DNA of 64,000 nt from Colletes latitarsis (GCF_051014445.1 NC_135137.1:27591501-27655500); one strand, 5' to 3'. Counted from the stretch's first letter, positions 48,851-59,973 are shown. Notes: a model not told the origin generated them from the sequence alone. Numbers and translations: made by a program.

Positions 48851-49489
48851 CATCTCTGATTGATTGACGGAGCGCCAATTTGCGGCAACCAGTCAAGAAC
48901 TGTCAATATCCGAGAATTAAAGGTCTCCGCCTTCGATCGCGCGCGTTTGGTCGAAATGTTGATTAGTAAACGGTTGCAATACGGTTCTGGAGAATTCACG
49001 AAATGAATTTCGGATAGGAAACGTCTGGACGCGCACATTTGTCACACAACCCTCCCAATCCCATGAATTTCTGTCTTTTGAAAACGAAATTATTTCTTGA
49101 TTACTAATTCGCGAATCAGTTTGTATCAAAATTAAACTTTAGAAGGATTTTCGTCACGAGATTTCCGATCGAACACACTATGCAACAGAGGGTCACAGTG
49201 TTTTACGACTGCACCCTTCTCGAAAATGTGAAAGAAAGAACGACGCGAGATCCGATCGATTTTCACGAAAATTGTCATCTAAGTCGAAAGCACGGATTCG
49301 CAAGTTCCTAAAGAAACCACGTTGGACCACGTACGATTCTAAACAATCGTGGAAAATTATCAAGAACGATGTCATTGGATCGCGAGAATCGGGCGAATTA
49401 ATCGTACGAAGCGGACTCGTCGACAAGACGGAAAACAAAAGTTGACGTCCGATCTCTTGCTATTGTTTTGATCGTTCGATTTGCTTGTT
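48851..49489. other. stretch without recognised coding exon
   Basis: GC-richer than average, with frames up to 97 codons on the minus strand that resemble nothing known to me. If the igloo-like gene ends near 49500, this is downstream intergenic DNA. Confidence 0.4.
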
Positions 49490-49619
49490 TCTTAATTTTA
49501 TTTTTACTTTTATTTTTTTATTTTTTTTATTTTTTTTTTTTTTATTTCGGGCGTGCTATCGGCGATTCGATTTCGAGGAATCAGCTACTCTCTTTCTCTC
49601 TCTGTCTCTCTTATACTCC
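49490..49619 (-). other. 3' untranslated region and poly(A) signals of the igloo-like gene
   Basis: On the minus strand the stop codon is followed by a GA-rich stretch and then CGAAATAAAAAAAAAA with further AATAAAAAAA repeats (49498-49550), giving several overlapping AATAAA signals within about 120 bases of the stop. The plus strand shows this as a long poly-T/TTTATT tract. Confidence 0.6.
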
Positions 49620-49769
49620 TTAATTCTTGTTGGGTTCTTCCTGACCAGGAGTCCCCACTTCCTGGCGCACCTTGTGACCCCGGAAGCTCGCTTGGATTTT
49701 CGTCGCCGCTTTGTGCAGATCCGGATCCGTGAGATCGATACCCTCCAGCTCGTTCATGGCGTCCTTTGC
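49620..49769 (-). CDS. terminal coding exon of igloo (neurogranin/GAP-43-like IQ protein)
   Basis: The exon opens after the acceptor TGTTGTTTCAG and reads 49 codons to TAA, in phase 0. The peptide starts AKDAMNELEGIDLTDPDL and continues HKAATKIQASFRGHKVRQE, a textbook IQ motif (I25, Q26, R30, G31, R35 of the exon) preceded by the acidic LTDPDL segment, as in Drosophila igloo and vertebrate neurogranin. The tail is hydrophilic and ends NKN. Known relatives bind calcium-free calmodulin through this motif and act in neurons and other cells at the membrane. Upstream exons, probably including more IQ motifs, must lie at coordinates above 49770; I could not place them. The reading of minus-strand codons further upstream of the acceptor is intron. 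Confidence 0.85.
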   Translation of the reverse strand, partial: AKDAMNELEGIDLTDPDLHKAATKIQASFRGHKVRQEVGTPGQEEPNKN

Positions 49770-50163
49770 CTGAAACAACAGATTGTAGCGGCGGACGTGT
49801 AGATTTGTAGTTGCGAGCGATGTCGGTGGGCGATGTGAATAGTGTTTACCAACCACCGCGTAGCTAATTTGCCCGTGTGCGTTCGCGTTACGGTTCATTC
49901 TAAAACGGAATAACGTTTCGAAGTTATTTGTAATATTTATTAGTGCTCGTGGAATGACCTGGTGGTTGCGGTATGCACCATTTACGTCGAAAATTTAACG
50001 TATTTCCGTTTCTATCGAAGTTAGAAACAATTATTAAGAGGACTTTAAATGATTCGAACTTTTGTACTCGAAGTATATTTTTTAATAGACGCGATCAGCA
50101 ACTTCAACTTCATTTACTTATTTTGTTGATTCAGTTTGTGTTATGATAAATAGAATTTGAGTA
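49770..50163. other. igloo-like gene intron (start)
   Basis: Follows the acceptor of the terminal exon on the minus strand. GC-rich near the exon, then AT-rich. No further exon recognised. Confidence 0.45.
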
Positions 50164-50259
50164 TAGGTGGTCACAAAAATATTTGTACACTAATATAATC
50201 ATCCATCTAGATTTTATATTTTAAATACGAAAGAAAAGATTTAATTTCACAATGGAATA

Positions 50260-50500
50260 CAGGATGTTCGGCTATCTCTGGAAAAAATTTTAATGGGAGA
50301 TTCTAGAGGCCAAAATAAAACGAAAATCAAGAATATCAAGTTGTTCATTGAGGCTTCGTTGAAAAGTTATTAAAAAATTAAATTAAAAAATTTCAAATCG
50401 TTCTAAAAAAATTATTTTTGGTTCCGGGAGTCAATTACAATCATTTTTAATCAATAGACATACCGTCGAAATTCTAACCAGTTTCGAGAAAAAAATTCAA
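50260..50500 (+). mobile_element. mariner-like miniature element, copy 8 (right end missing)
   Basis: Starts CAGGATGTTCGGCTATCTCT after TA. It continues through the GAGATTCTAGAGG box and the AAAAGTTATTAAAAAATTAA box, then ends abruptly after GAGAAAAAAATTCAATAAG near 50500. It is a 5' fragment only. Confidence 0.85.
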
Positions 50501-50641
50501 TAAGTTTCATAAGACAAGAATTCAAATTTTATCAGGATTTGAAATCTAAGTTTCATATTATATAAGAATTTGTATTATACAATTTGTTCGACAAGTTCAA
50601 AAAAATGTTATAACTTCCAAAAAATTGAAAACACATCTTAA

Positions 50642-52371
50642 CACTAAATCTACCGGCACTTCATGTATACCCATTCCTACCATGATCAGTCAAATGACCA
50701 GTCTTTCTTTCTCTCTTTTACGAGACAACGTACTTATAATTTGTGCATTATATCTATAGAAACATGTGTTTTGATGTTTATTCGTAAGATATCCTTCTCA
50801 TTTATGTTAAAAAAATTTTTAATTTTCATCGGATAGAAGATAAAACGCCCTTGAAAACGAATTTCATTCCAAGTCGATACCGTAGTTAGTTCTAGAGAAA
50901 ACACTTATTTAAGAAAAAGTACTGGCTAGTAATTACGCAAACATCTTGTATTTAAATTTAAATTAATTTTCAATTAAATAAACAATTTATAATCTAGTTT
51001 TATCGTACACTAGTCGTACGATCAGTAGGAATTGCTGAAACTTCTTCGGGTATGTAGCGTCAAAGTAAATTTCAAAATAAACATAGAAGATTGCAAAAAT
51101 TATAGTAGGTGATATGATCATTAGGTAGAGGATGAAATGCCCTTTAAAATGAGCGTTTGTGAGAGTCGATAGCTTTATTAGTTCCGGAGATATAGCGATT
51201 TTAGTTTCAAGTCGATGCGGTGGCTAGTTACGGAGATAGAAACGTTCGAAGCGTTTGTTTACATTTCATTGATAACGCGCGCGTGGAAATAGTAAACACT
51301 GCATAGTAAATTCTTGGAAATACTACGACTTCCTAGTCACGTGACTGTCTCGACTCACGCGCGACAAAGAGGTCCAGCGCGACGCGTCAGACGGAGACAG
51401 AGATAGCCAAATTAAGAAAAATACCCTTTTACATAACTTACGATATCTCGAAAACGAAAAGTTGGATCGCCAAAAACCAAAAACCATTTCAAAGAGGAAG
51501 CTTTGTCGCTGTCAACGGTGGCTCAATCATGAAGAAAATATTAATAATTTCGAAACTGCACGTAATTAAAGTTTTAGTATTTTTAATACGCGTCAATAGC
51601 CTTTTCTAAGGCGGAGAGCGGAATTTAAAAAATTACCTTTTACATAAATTACGATATCTCGAAAACGAAAAGTCGGATCGCCAAAAACCAAAAACCATTT
51701 CAAAGAGGAAGCTTTGTCGCTGCCAACGGTGGCTCAATCATGAAGAAAATATTAATAGTTTCGAAACTGCACGTAATTAAAGTTTTAGTATTTTTAATAC
51801 GCGTCAATAGCCTTTTCTAAGGCGGAGAGCGGAATTTAAAAAATTACCTTTTACATAAATTACGATATCTCGAAAACGGAAAGTCGGATCGACAAAAACC
51901 AAAAACCATTTTAAAGGAGAAGCTTTGCCGCTGCCAACAGTGGCTCAATTATTAAAAAACACTAGTAGTTTTGGAACTGCACGCGTCTAAAGTTTAACTA
52001 TTTTTAATATGCGTTGTTAGACTGTTCTTGGACAGTGGAAACTAAAAATTCTCTCCTTTCGTCTTTGCTATACATATAGTTCCTATTTACATCGGAAATT
52101 AACCAGAATTTGGTACCAAATTTTGTCCAGTTTTTTACAAAAAACCATAAATCATTCAACCGGTCAGATGACCAGTCGTGGTAGGCAAGACAGACTACAT
52201 ATTTTTCTCAGAAAACAAACAATAAGAATGGAAGTAGATATTGTAAAATTCATTGTACGTATGCTATAAGAAAAGTCGTGAAGTTAAATGGCGCTAAAAT
52301 AATATTGTGTGTTGGAAATTCTCAACGAAATTTTAAAAACGACCATTTGACCGGTCGCGGTAGGTTTATTG
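50642..52371. mobile_element. piggyBac-like non-autonomous element with internal tandem array
   Basis: TTAA flanks both ends (50638-50641, 52372-52375). The left end CACTAAATCTACCGGCACTT and inverted right end CAATAAACCTACCGCGACCG share the CTACCG core. GATCAGTCAAATGACCAGTC at left and GGTCAGATGACCAGTCGTGG near 52160 are subterminal repeats. The interior carries the 211-bp array and a GC-rich part at 51240-51410. No transposase frame. Confidence 0.75.
51427..52050. repeat. 211-bp tandem repeat, three copies
   Basis: TACGATATCTCGAAAACG recurs at 51439, 51650 and 51861 (spacing exactly 211 each time). Copies 1 and 2 are almost identical, including GGATCGCCAAAAACCAAAAA, the AAGCTTTGTCGCTG box and AATACGCGTCAATAGCCTTT; copy 3 is more diverged. 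The array lies wholly within the TTAA-flanked element. Confidence 0.95.
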
Positions 52372-52738
52372 TTAAAGAAGAATGGCAGCGTATTAATAGG
52401 AATTATCTCAAAAAAGAATTATTTCTAACATGCCAACACGTTTAAAATAAGTTGTACAACGCAGGGGATATCCTACGAAATATTAATCATTTATAAATAA
52501 TTTTTATCTTAATTTTACAACTTAAATCTTTGTATTGTCCGAATATTTTTGTAACATAGAGATGTGTAGTTCTTTGTTTTTGTTTTATTAACGAAGCTTT
52601 TGCGTTATAGTCTATAAACTATGTAACGTAATTTGTAAAGTAAAATAACCTTCTTATTTTGTCCATTGTATATATTTTGCAAATACAGAGTATTATAATC
52701 AACTTCCATCGGTGTCTGAATATTTTTGTGACCGATTG

Positions 52739-52966
52739 TACCGTCAAGGTCGTCTTAAAGGTTATTCCAAGGTCGTAGATATCTTTCTCTTGCATATCTG
52801 CTTTTTACATTAGGATGTTGTGATTGACATCAATGTGTGTTCAACATACGACATTATAACCTTCAGGGAAAAATGAGTTTGAATCAGAACAATGTATGAA
52901 TAATAAAACGAGCAGGGGAGTATAAATCAACCTATATCAGGAATAATACAAACGTTTGTATGGTGT
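52739..52966. other. unique sequence upstream of a candidate ORF
   Basis: Non-repetitive, moderately AT-rich. No clear promoter element; no exon recognised. Confidence 0.4.
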
Positions 52967-53161
52967 ATGTTAAAAAGGTATGAATATCATCCATATCATA
53001 CTGCATTTCGTGAAAAATCTTGCAACGACAATTTTCAAAATCGTCCTCGTTCTTATGAATGGACCTTTCGACAATTAGAGAATGGTACGAGAGTTAAATA
53101 CACGCAAGAAGCATTATTGATTAGCCACGGAAACGTCATAAAAAAGTCACTTGATCGTTAA
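52967..53161 (+). CDS. possible small protein, unassigned
   Basis: 64 codons from ATG to TAA; the frame is open upstream for a further 20 codons, to a stop near 52905. The residues are evenly mixed and protein-like (MLKRYEYHPYHTAFREK at the start, SYEWTFRQLENGTRVKY in the middle), unlike the biased peptides of most frames in this window. There is no signal peptide, membrane segment or known domain. A good splice-donor-like GTCA|GTAAGT follows at about 53189, so this may be part of a larger spliced transcript. I do not recognise the family; it could still be a chance frame. Confidence 0.3.
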   Translation: MLKRYEYHPYHTAFREKSCNDNFQNRPRSYEWTFRQLENGTRVKYTQEALLISHGNVIKKSLDR

Positions 53162-54655
53162 TTTATCATGTGCACCGATGCGTGCGGTCAGTAAGTACTT
53201 TGAATACTTAATAAGATAAGGTGATTTATTATTCTCCTCGCGTTTTATTATTTTCACGTTGTTCCAATTTAAATTCAATTTCCTTCACCAAGGTTATTTT
53301 AATGCCATGATGTCATACATCGTTAGACCCTTCTTGATGTCGACTGTAACGTTGTATTATAAAAATAGACGTTAATTTGCAAAAAGTGTCGATGACCTTG
53401 GATTAACCTTTACGACGGCGTTGGAGGACTTCTGTTTACCACCTTTAGATATATGTATGTAAGTCTTAAAACCATTTTACGCCCTTCTTAATCATTCTTT
53501 CTGACTTTCAGTAGTAGTGGAAGTAATCCAGATGTTCGATTTAAACGGGACACCTTGTATAATAGTTAAAGAATCATGGGGGAAATATTATTATTAGTAG
53601 TAGATCACTGGTGACCGACACTTTGAATATACAAAGTTTTATAAAAAGATTTATTATAAATACTTAATGTCTGAGTAACATTAATACAGTTATGTTACAA
53701 ATCAACTACTGGATATATGTATTTTTCACGCTATAGTTTAAATAAATATCAATGATATTTCTAGACATGTAAAATTAGTGTATGTAAATTTACCATGCAC
53801 AACGAAATTAATATTGTTTTATTATACTTGTCTTCACAGCATTATTGAAAAACTTAAACAAGAATTATTTATTATATTCTATTCTGTGTCGCTAATGAAA
53901 AAGAAAAAGAACATTATTTACTGATCAAGTAGAAAAATTAACTATATATTTCACTTTAATAAATTACTACATATTCACTAAATATTAGGAAAAGATTTCT
54001 TCTATATTTAGAGATAATATTTCTGTATTTACATTTATAAAGAAATTTAATTATTACAATCGTTTCGAAATTTTTATTTTTTCACAGAGAATGTTTTGAT
54101 AAAAAAATGTAGATATTTATCATGATTAGATGCAAAACCATCGTTATTGAAAAAATTCTATTTGTTGTCATTTTTGACTTTCTCATTATTCGATACGAAA
54201 TATGTTTACTTTAGACAAACAGAATAAATTCTTACGAGTATATTTATTGATTCGTTTTAAAAAAGAAACAGCCGAAGTGTGTAATATCGTTTCAAAGTAG
54301 TTTCAGAGTACGAGTCTATGTGGATCCAGTTTCGTTGGAATTCGAAGTTTCACTGTACGCGATATCGTATTTCGTACTACTGAATTTTTGCGCCTCGTTT
54401 CTTCGGCGTGGAGTTTCATGAAAGTATATCTATAATGTGAATGTGGTAAACAGGTTTTGCCAAGCTGAACGCTTCGCCTTTAAAACAGAAAATTTTTTGC
54501 GACGAAACACCTTTTTCTTTCTAAATATTACATTTTGAACGAGTGTTCTACTTTCAAATTAATTTGCTGTAATTCTGAGGTTACATACCCATGTATCTAT
54601 ATTTTCAAATGTCAGGCATAGTGATTTTAAAACAATAATATGTCTACCAAGTAAT
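53162..54655. other. stretch without gene
   Basis: AT-rich, no repeat or recognisable exon. Confidence 0.45.
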
Positions 54656-54745
54656 CATTATTTATAATTATAATATAACCATTATTTATAATTATAATAT
54701 AACCATTATTTATAATGATAATATAACCATTATTTATAATTTCTC
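54656..54745. repeat. 24-bp tandem repeat, about 3.7 copies
   Basis: The unit CATTATTTATAATTATAATA plus TAAC is repeated at 24-base spacing, with one T-to-G change in the third copy. Microsatellite-like and likely to vary in length between individuals. Confidence 0.95.
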
Positions 54746-55859
54746 ACACGAGCATAGATACAGTTGAGATTGTTTTTTTTTCTAATTTATCTAACAATTC
54801 ATATCTCGTTATTAATGTGTCATAATATGTGAATATTTTAGAAGAAATAAATATATATTTTATGCTACACTCGTTATAGGAAAAAAGAGATACATAAAAG
54901 TTAAATTGTAACAAATGACAGTCACTGTCTTCAGAACAGTTTGTACTTTGTAGTTGTTATCATTAATATCCTTTTTCTTTGTAACTTTTTCTTGGGGCAA
55001 AATTCTTCCATTTATCATTGAATTCTTATCGAATTACTGTTAGAAGACAATCACTTTCTATAAAAATAGCTTTAATATATAATATATACGTTTTGTAAAT
55101 GTGTAAACTTTATGAAAGGTTGAATCATGAATGTAATATAGTTTAAAAATTTGTTTGATACTGTTTACTTGTTACCTTTTTATGTTTACTGTAAAGAAAA
55201 TATATTCGACGGAAGATGAATAGTTTTAAAATTCGTACACAACGAAACAAAAAGTTCTTAATATTGTTTCGATGATATAAATCGATGTGCTTTCGTGAAA
55301 ATATACTATTTATTTCTCATTTTAATGAACTACGTTAATTTGAAAAATTATATCAGGAGTTTAAATTATAATGTTTTGATAATCAGGAAAAAATATAATC
55401 GATAATGAAGAAACTATTACCATATTTAGAATATCATTTAATAAAACAAAAGTTTTAATTATGTTGCGTTAGCCTTTTTTAAATCACATGTCCACTTCTT
55501 TTTCGAAACGTTTTATAAAAATCGAGTGTTATTACAATGAAAAATATATTTATCGCCATATCAATCGAATATAAAATATTCAACAATTTATACGCTAGGA
55601 AATTATTTACGGGAACAAATACATATTTCTTTTCTGTATCTAAATAATATTAAGTCGTTCCATAAGTTCGTACGGTTCGATATTCTGAAATTGACGAGGA
55701 TAAAATTTGGTAATTTAATAGAAAATAAACAAAATTTGTCAGTTCAGGGGATTTCTGAAATTTTAAACTAACATGAAGAATTCATACAAATTTGAAACAA
55801 ATAGATATTGTGTCAAAGCTCGAAGTTTGACATCCACATTGACTTACGGAACGAAATTT
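54746..55859. other. stretch without gene
   Basis: Very AT-rich, no open frame or repeat of note. Confidence 0.5.
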
Positions 55860-56460
55860 TGTTGATCGTGCTTGAGCCTGATTGCATGTACGAAATTCTT
55901 ACTTTGATCATTTTCAATTGGCCGATGAAAATTAATCTGAACATGAATTTTCAATTAGGTGTATTAAAATTGCTATTAAATACCGTATTTGATAAAAAAA
56001 ATTACTAAATAATAGAAAAGAAATTTGGTACGAAATTCTTATTTTGATAATTTTTAATTAGCCGATGAAAATTAATCTGAACATGAATTTACAATCATGT
56101 ATAGTAAAATTGCTATTAAATACCGTAGTCGACAAAAAAAATTACTAAATAATAAAAAAGAAATTAGGTACGAAATTCTTATTTTGATAATTTTCAATTA
56201 GCCAATGAAAATTAATCTGAATATGAATTTTTAATCAAATACAGCAAAATTGCTATTAAATATCATATTCGTTAAAAAAAAAATTAGGTACGAAATTCTT
56301 GTTTTGATAATTTTCAATTGGCCGATGAAAATTAATCTGAACATGAATTTACAATCAGGTATAGTAAAATTGCTATTAAATACCGTATTCGATAAAAAAA
56401 AATGACTAAATATTAAAAAAAAAATTAGGTACGAAATTCTTATTTTAATATTTTTATAAA
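55860..56460. repeat. 140-bp tandem repeat, about four copies
   Basis: TACGAAATTCTT recurs at 55889, 56029, 56169, 56289 and 56430. Spacing is 140, 140, 120 and 141, the short one explained by a deletion of about 20 bases near the TAAAAAAAATTACTAAAT box. Shared blocks are CCGATGAAAATTAATCTGAA and AAATTGCTATTAAATACCGT. The 114-codon minus frame across it is a by-product of the repeat. Confidence 0.95.
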
Positions 56461-57716
56461 TGAAAGGCTTTGAACTACATTTTAATAAAAAGTCAAAGAA
56501 GTTTTTGTAGTGACGATATGGACATCGAAGAAGAGGTTTGTTTTTATGTTTAAAATATTGATATGAGAGTCTCAACTGTTTTTACTTAATCCAACGTAAA
56601 AATCGAACCGCCAAAAAGTATCGACGAGGCTCGAGGTCCTCGTCACGGGGCTGTTCCTCGCGATTATGCGCGCAATTATAGTCACACCGGCTATTTTTAC
56701 GCTAGATTATAACGAAGTGGTCCTGACGTCACGACATGAGGCCTAGTAACAAGTGCTCGAGCCGTTCTCGAAAGGGGTAAAAAAGGAGCCACCACATGCA
56801 AAAGAGGTTTATAAACATGTAAATTGCAATTACGCGCGAACGTATTTGCATTCGACCCCCGAGCCACCTTACTTCTCCTTCGACCTGACATAACCGTCCC
56901 CTCCATCCCACTTTCATGCACCCCGGCGAGTGTTCGTGTGAGAAAGCTTTCCGTGTCGTCGGTACTTTCGACGACCCCGAGTGCTTGCACAAAGGTATGC
57001 GAACCTTCGTGTTCGAGTATTATTCGTCACCGGCCGGATCGTGAGTCAGTTTGATAGCTCGATGTTGGATGGTATAAAGACTCGGTAATATAAAGGGGGC
57101 CAGGCCACGGAGCTCGCAGGGAATTGTCACCGATAACGGCCTTAATCACGAATAACGTACCGGTTCAGATTTTTTTTTCCTTTTACCCCATCAGCGGATT
57201 TGAAACGGTAATTCGCGCGTTAAGCGCGAAATCGCCCTTATCAACGTTATCGCTCCGTTTGAAATATGCATGTTCGTAAAGATTGCTAATAGTGTTAATT
57301 ACAGTCACTTCTATCCGGAGACGCGATGGAAATCTGCCGGAAAAATGGCGTCTAAAAATATTGTGTTGGGGTGTTAAATAATTCCACTTGCAAACATAAC
57401 TCAATATATATTTGGTTATCACACATAATACCGATATATTATATATTTAAGCGTACAAATATAAACTCAAATAAGCATGCGGCTAAGCATGACTACATGG
57501 CGCTGGAAAAACCATGCGTCCATCACTGAGATGGCGCTGCAGTGGAACGAGCAAACCCCTTTCATATTGACTCCTTGCATCGCGGTTCACTTAAGGTTCA
57601 TGAAAATATAGCACTCAAGCTAATTGTTAAAATCGTATTTTTCTTTTGTTCGATGATTCGGTCCAAGTTTGATTGTGTATCTAAAATACAGAGTGTGTCT
57701 TACAAACTCTGTTTAC
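56461..57716. other. stretch with a GC-rich island, possible promoter or untranslated exon
   Basis: 56590-57130 is strongly GC-enriched. It contains a cAMP-response-type TGACGTCA at 56724-56731, a donor-like CAAAG|GTATGC at 56995 (plus strand), and a TCAGT at 57046-57050. Frames of up to 97 codons overlap on both strands without domain. It could be a 5' exon or enhancer of the igloo-like gene or another gene; nothing decides this. Confidence 0.4.
57495..57545 (+). promoter_or_regulatory. pair of ATGGCGCTG motifs (CTCF-like)
   Basis: ACATGGCGCTGG at 57495-57506 and GAGATGGCGCTGCAGTGG at 57528-57545 lie 33 bases apart. They resemble the GATGGCGC-type core reported for insulator proteins in insects. 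Function is inferred only. Confidence 0.3.
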
Positions 57717-57720
57717 TTAA

Positions 57721-57929
57721 CACTTTGATTGCCACGTCATATATGGGTGATAAGATTTACCACTACGATACTAGAAAAATTAATTCTCAAGTTAAGAGGG
57801 AAATAAATCTTAACAAGGTTACAAACATAAGTAGTGAAACAAATTTTAAGTTATGTAGCTTACAATGGTCTGAAATCAAAATTTTACTTTTGCAGAATAT
57901 TATACGATTTTGATCTGGCAGTGAACGTG
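57721..57929 (+). mobile_element. 209-bp piggyBac-like miniature element, family A, intact ends
   Basis: TTAA at 57717-57720 and 57930-57933. The left end CACTTTGATTGCCACGTC and inverted right end CACGTTCACTGCCAGATC share 13 of the first 16 bases. The interior AATTAATTCTCAAGTTAAGA and AACAAATTTTAAGTTATG match the copy at 23420. This copy defines the family ends. Confidence 0.85.
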
Positions 57930-58160
57930 TTAAATACCTCGATTATTTCAAATGGACTTACAGAAGTTGCAGGCTTTAAGAAAGTACGTAATGCAGTATC
58001 CATAAATTCTTGCAAATGGAGGCGTAAAGAGGGTAACGTTCTGTTTTTAAGTACCCAATTCTTTACGTTCAATTTCGACATATTGGCATGTTCTGAGTAT
58101 AAAAGTATTAAAGTATGTTTGTCCGAAAATGTATCTTTTTTTAGATATTTGATCGTTTTT

Positions 58161-59163
58161 ACCCCTGGGAAAAATTTTAATGAGAGATTCTAGAGGCCAA
58201 AATAAGACGAAAATCAAGAATATCAATTTTTTGATGGAGGCTTCATTAAAAAGTTATTGTGTATAAAGTATTGAATTTTTTTCTCGAAAATGTGCAGGAT
58301 TTCGGGGGTATGTCTGTTCACCAAAAATAATTGTAATTGATCCCAGCAACCGAAAATAATTTTTCTAGAACAATTTGAGATTTTTTAATTTTGTTGAAAA
58401 ATTTCACACCTCCTCGAATTTTTTTCCAGGAAGTGGGTAGGATTTTGGGGGTATGTCTATTGACCAAAAATGATTATAATTGACCCCTGCAATCGAAAAT
58501 ATTTTTTTTAGAACGATTTGAAATATTTTCTTTTGGCCAAAAAATTTAGGCACCTACCCCCTTGTCGATTTTTCTTAAAAATTCGTTTTTCATTTTTAGT
58601 AATTTTGTTTGACGCCCTATAAAAAAGTTGTCTAATATTTTTTTGTAGGTACCCATGAGTTCTACTTCAGAAAAAAGTTTCATTGAAATATATTTACTAT
58701 TGCAGGAATTATGGCCATTTGAATATTGGACCATTTTTATGGAGTTTTTCTCACTTCACGGGGTTAAGGAGCAACTTTTCAAATATTTTGGGAATTACTA
58801 CATATTCTACACTAAAATACGCGTTGTTTGCTGTTTGAAACATTAAAATCCTCCAATTCGTTCAGGAGTTATGATGTTTCAAAGATTCGCATAATTTCAG
58901 GCCTCAGATTATATTTTCGCTAAGGAATTTTTTTCTCGAAAGTGCGTAGGATTTCTAGAGTATGTCTATTCACCAAAAATGATTGTAATTGATCCCCTCA
59001 ACTAAAAATAATTTTTTTAGAATGATTTGAAATATTTGAATGTAATTTTTTAATAACTTTTCAACGAAGCCTCAATGAACAACTTGATATTCTTGATTTT
59101 CATTTTATTATGGCCTCTAGAATCTCCCATTAAAATTTTTCCCAGAGGTGGCCGAACACCCTG
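58161..59163 (+). mobile_element. mariner-like miniature element, copy 9 (left terminus lost)
   Basis: Begins within the family at ACCCCTGGGAAAAATTTTAA, having lost the first 15 or so bases. It ends GAGGTGGCCGAACACCCTG before TA (59164-59165). Internal cassettes include CACCAAAAATAATTGTAATT and the GGAATTATGGCCATTTGAA box. The shared short frame is at 58546-58734 (minus). Confidence 0.9.
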
Positions 59164-59628
59164 TATACACGAAAATGAAACTGATATGGGAAACACAAGT
59201 AGCAGGTCTTCTTCATAAATTCATTCCTAATTGCTACCATTTGAAAACTTATATAAACTTCATTTGGAAGCAATTAATCATAATAACGAGAATAACATCT
59301 GAACATGCAAAATTGACAATTCCCTGACAATTAAGACTCCCAAATCTTAAACAATAGCCTCTGTACAGAATTTGTATTATAATAATATACATTTTGCAAT
59401 GAAATGAAAAATTAAGTTGTCTATATAGTTTCTTCATTCTTCAAATTTGTATCATACAACTCTGACCTGATGATACTAAGTATCCTGAAACACTGAATCA
59501 AAACGAAGAGAAACAAATAAGTATGTATTTGTGAAATAAAACTGAAGATGAAATTACGTACCAGAGGATAATACTCTAAATATATATTTCTTTTCGAACC
59601 TTCCATACGTAACTATATTAACAAGAGC

Positions 59629-59688
59629 AAAAGCCGTGAATGTAGACCCCGATTTTGGGACAATGGAAGCCGTGGATGTGGACCCCGA
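59629..59688 (+). repeat. imperfect duplication of a GCCGTG(A/G)ATGT(A/G)GACCCCGAT unit
   Basis: Two copies start about 38 bases apart. In one plus-strand frame they read AVNVDPDFGTMEAVDVDPDH, resembling the AVDxDPxxxxLY pattern of LDL-receptor class B (YWTD) repeats, but the frame differs from that of the candidate exon at 59833. Flanking 59164-59628 has no recognised gene. Confidence 0.4.
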
Positions 59689-59832
59689 TCATAAGCTATT
59701 TCTCTATCGTCAGAATCTATCCAAGAATAAACACGACTTTCATTTCTCTAAACACTGTTGCAAAATATTATGCGCTTATTTTTTATTTCACACAATATCG
59801 AAATAATTTTTATTAATCAAACTAATGACCAG

Positions 59833-59973
59833 TGGTCATTATTGACAGATAATGGAATGGACAATGAACCCATTTTTCATTATAACTTAAAATCCAATGG
59901 GGGCATGGTTAAAAATGATGTCGTAAAAGCAGTGTGCTTCGACTTCGAATACAACACTTTCTGTTATTACCAG
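59833..59973 (+). CDS. possible exon of a YWTD beta-propeller (cueball-like) protein
   Basis: Open stretch bounded by an acceptor (AATGACCAG) and a donor (TTACCAG|GTAGTT), giving exactly 47 codons, phase 0 at both ends. That is about the size of one propeller blade. The peptide includes NEPIFHYNLKSNGG and VVKAVCFDFEYNTFCYYQ, which fits the blade pattern (IFxYNL, then AVxFDxxxNxxxY) of cueball and LDL-receptor class B proteins. The YWTD box itself is replaced by YYQV if read through. No neighbouring exons were confirmed. It may be a real exon, an eroded one or chance. Confidence 0.3.

Larger units (their letters stand above)
50164..52738. mobile_element. Tc1-like element carrying two nested elements
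   Basis: TA (50162-50163) is followed by TAGGTGGTCACAAAAATATT. The inverted right end reads CAATCGGTCACAAAAATATT and is followed by TA at 52739-52740. A third copy of the TCCGAATATTTTTGT box lies at 52538-52552. Between the ends sit a mariner-like fragment (50260-50500) and a TTAA-flanked element (50642-52371), so the original Tc1-like element was probably about 0.6 kb. It lies in the presumed intron of the igloo-like gene or just upstream of it. Confidence 0.7.

Noticed and set aside
56231..56575. 114-codon minus-strand frame.
   Set aside because: It is produced by the 140-bp tandem repeat and repeats the same peptide segment.
57542..57913. 123-codon plus-strand frame.
   Set aside because: Half of it runs through the TTAA-flanked miniature element at 57721-57929; no domain.
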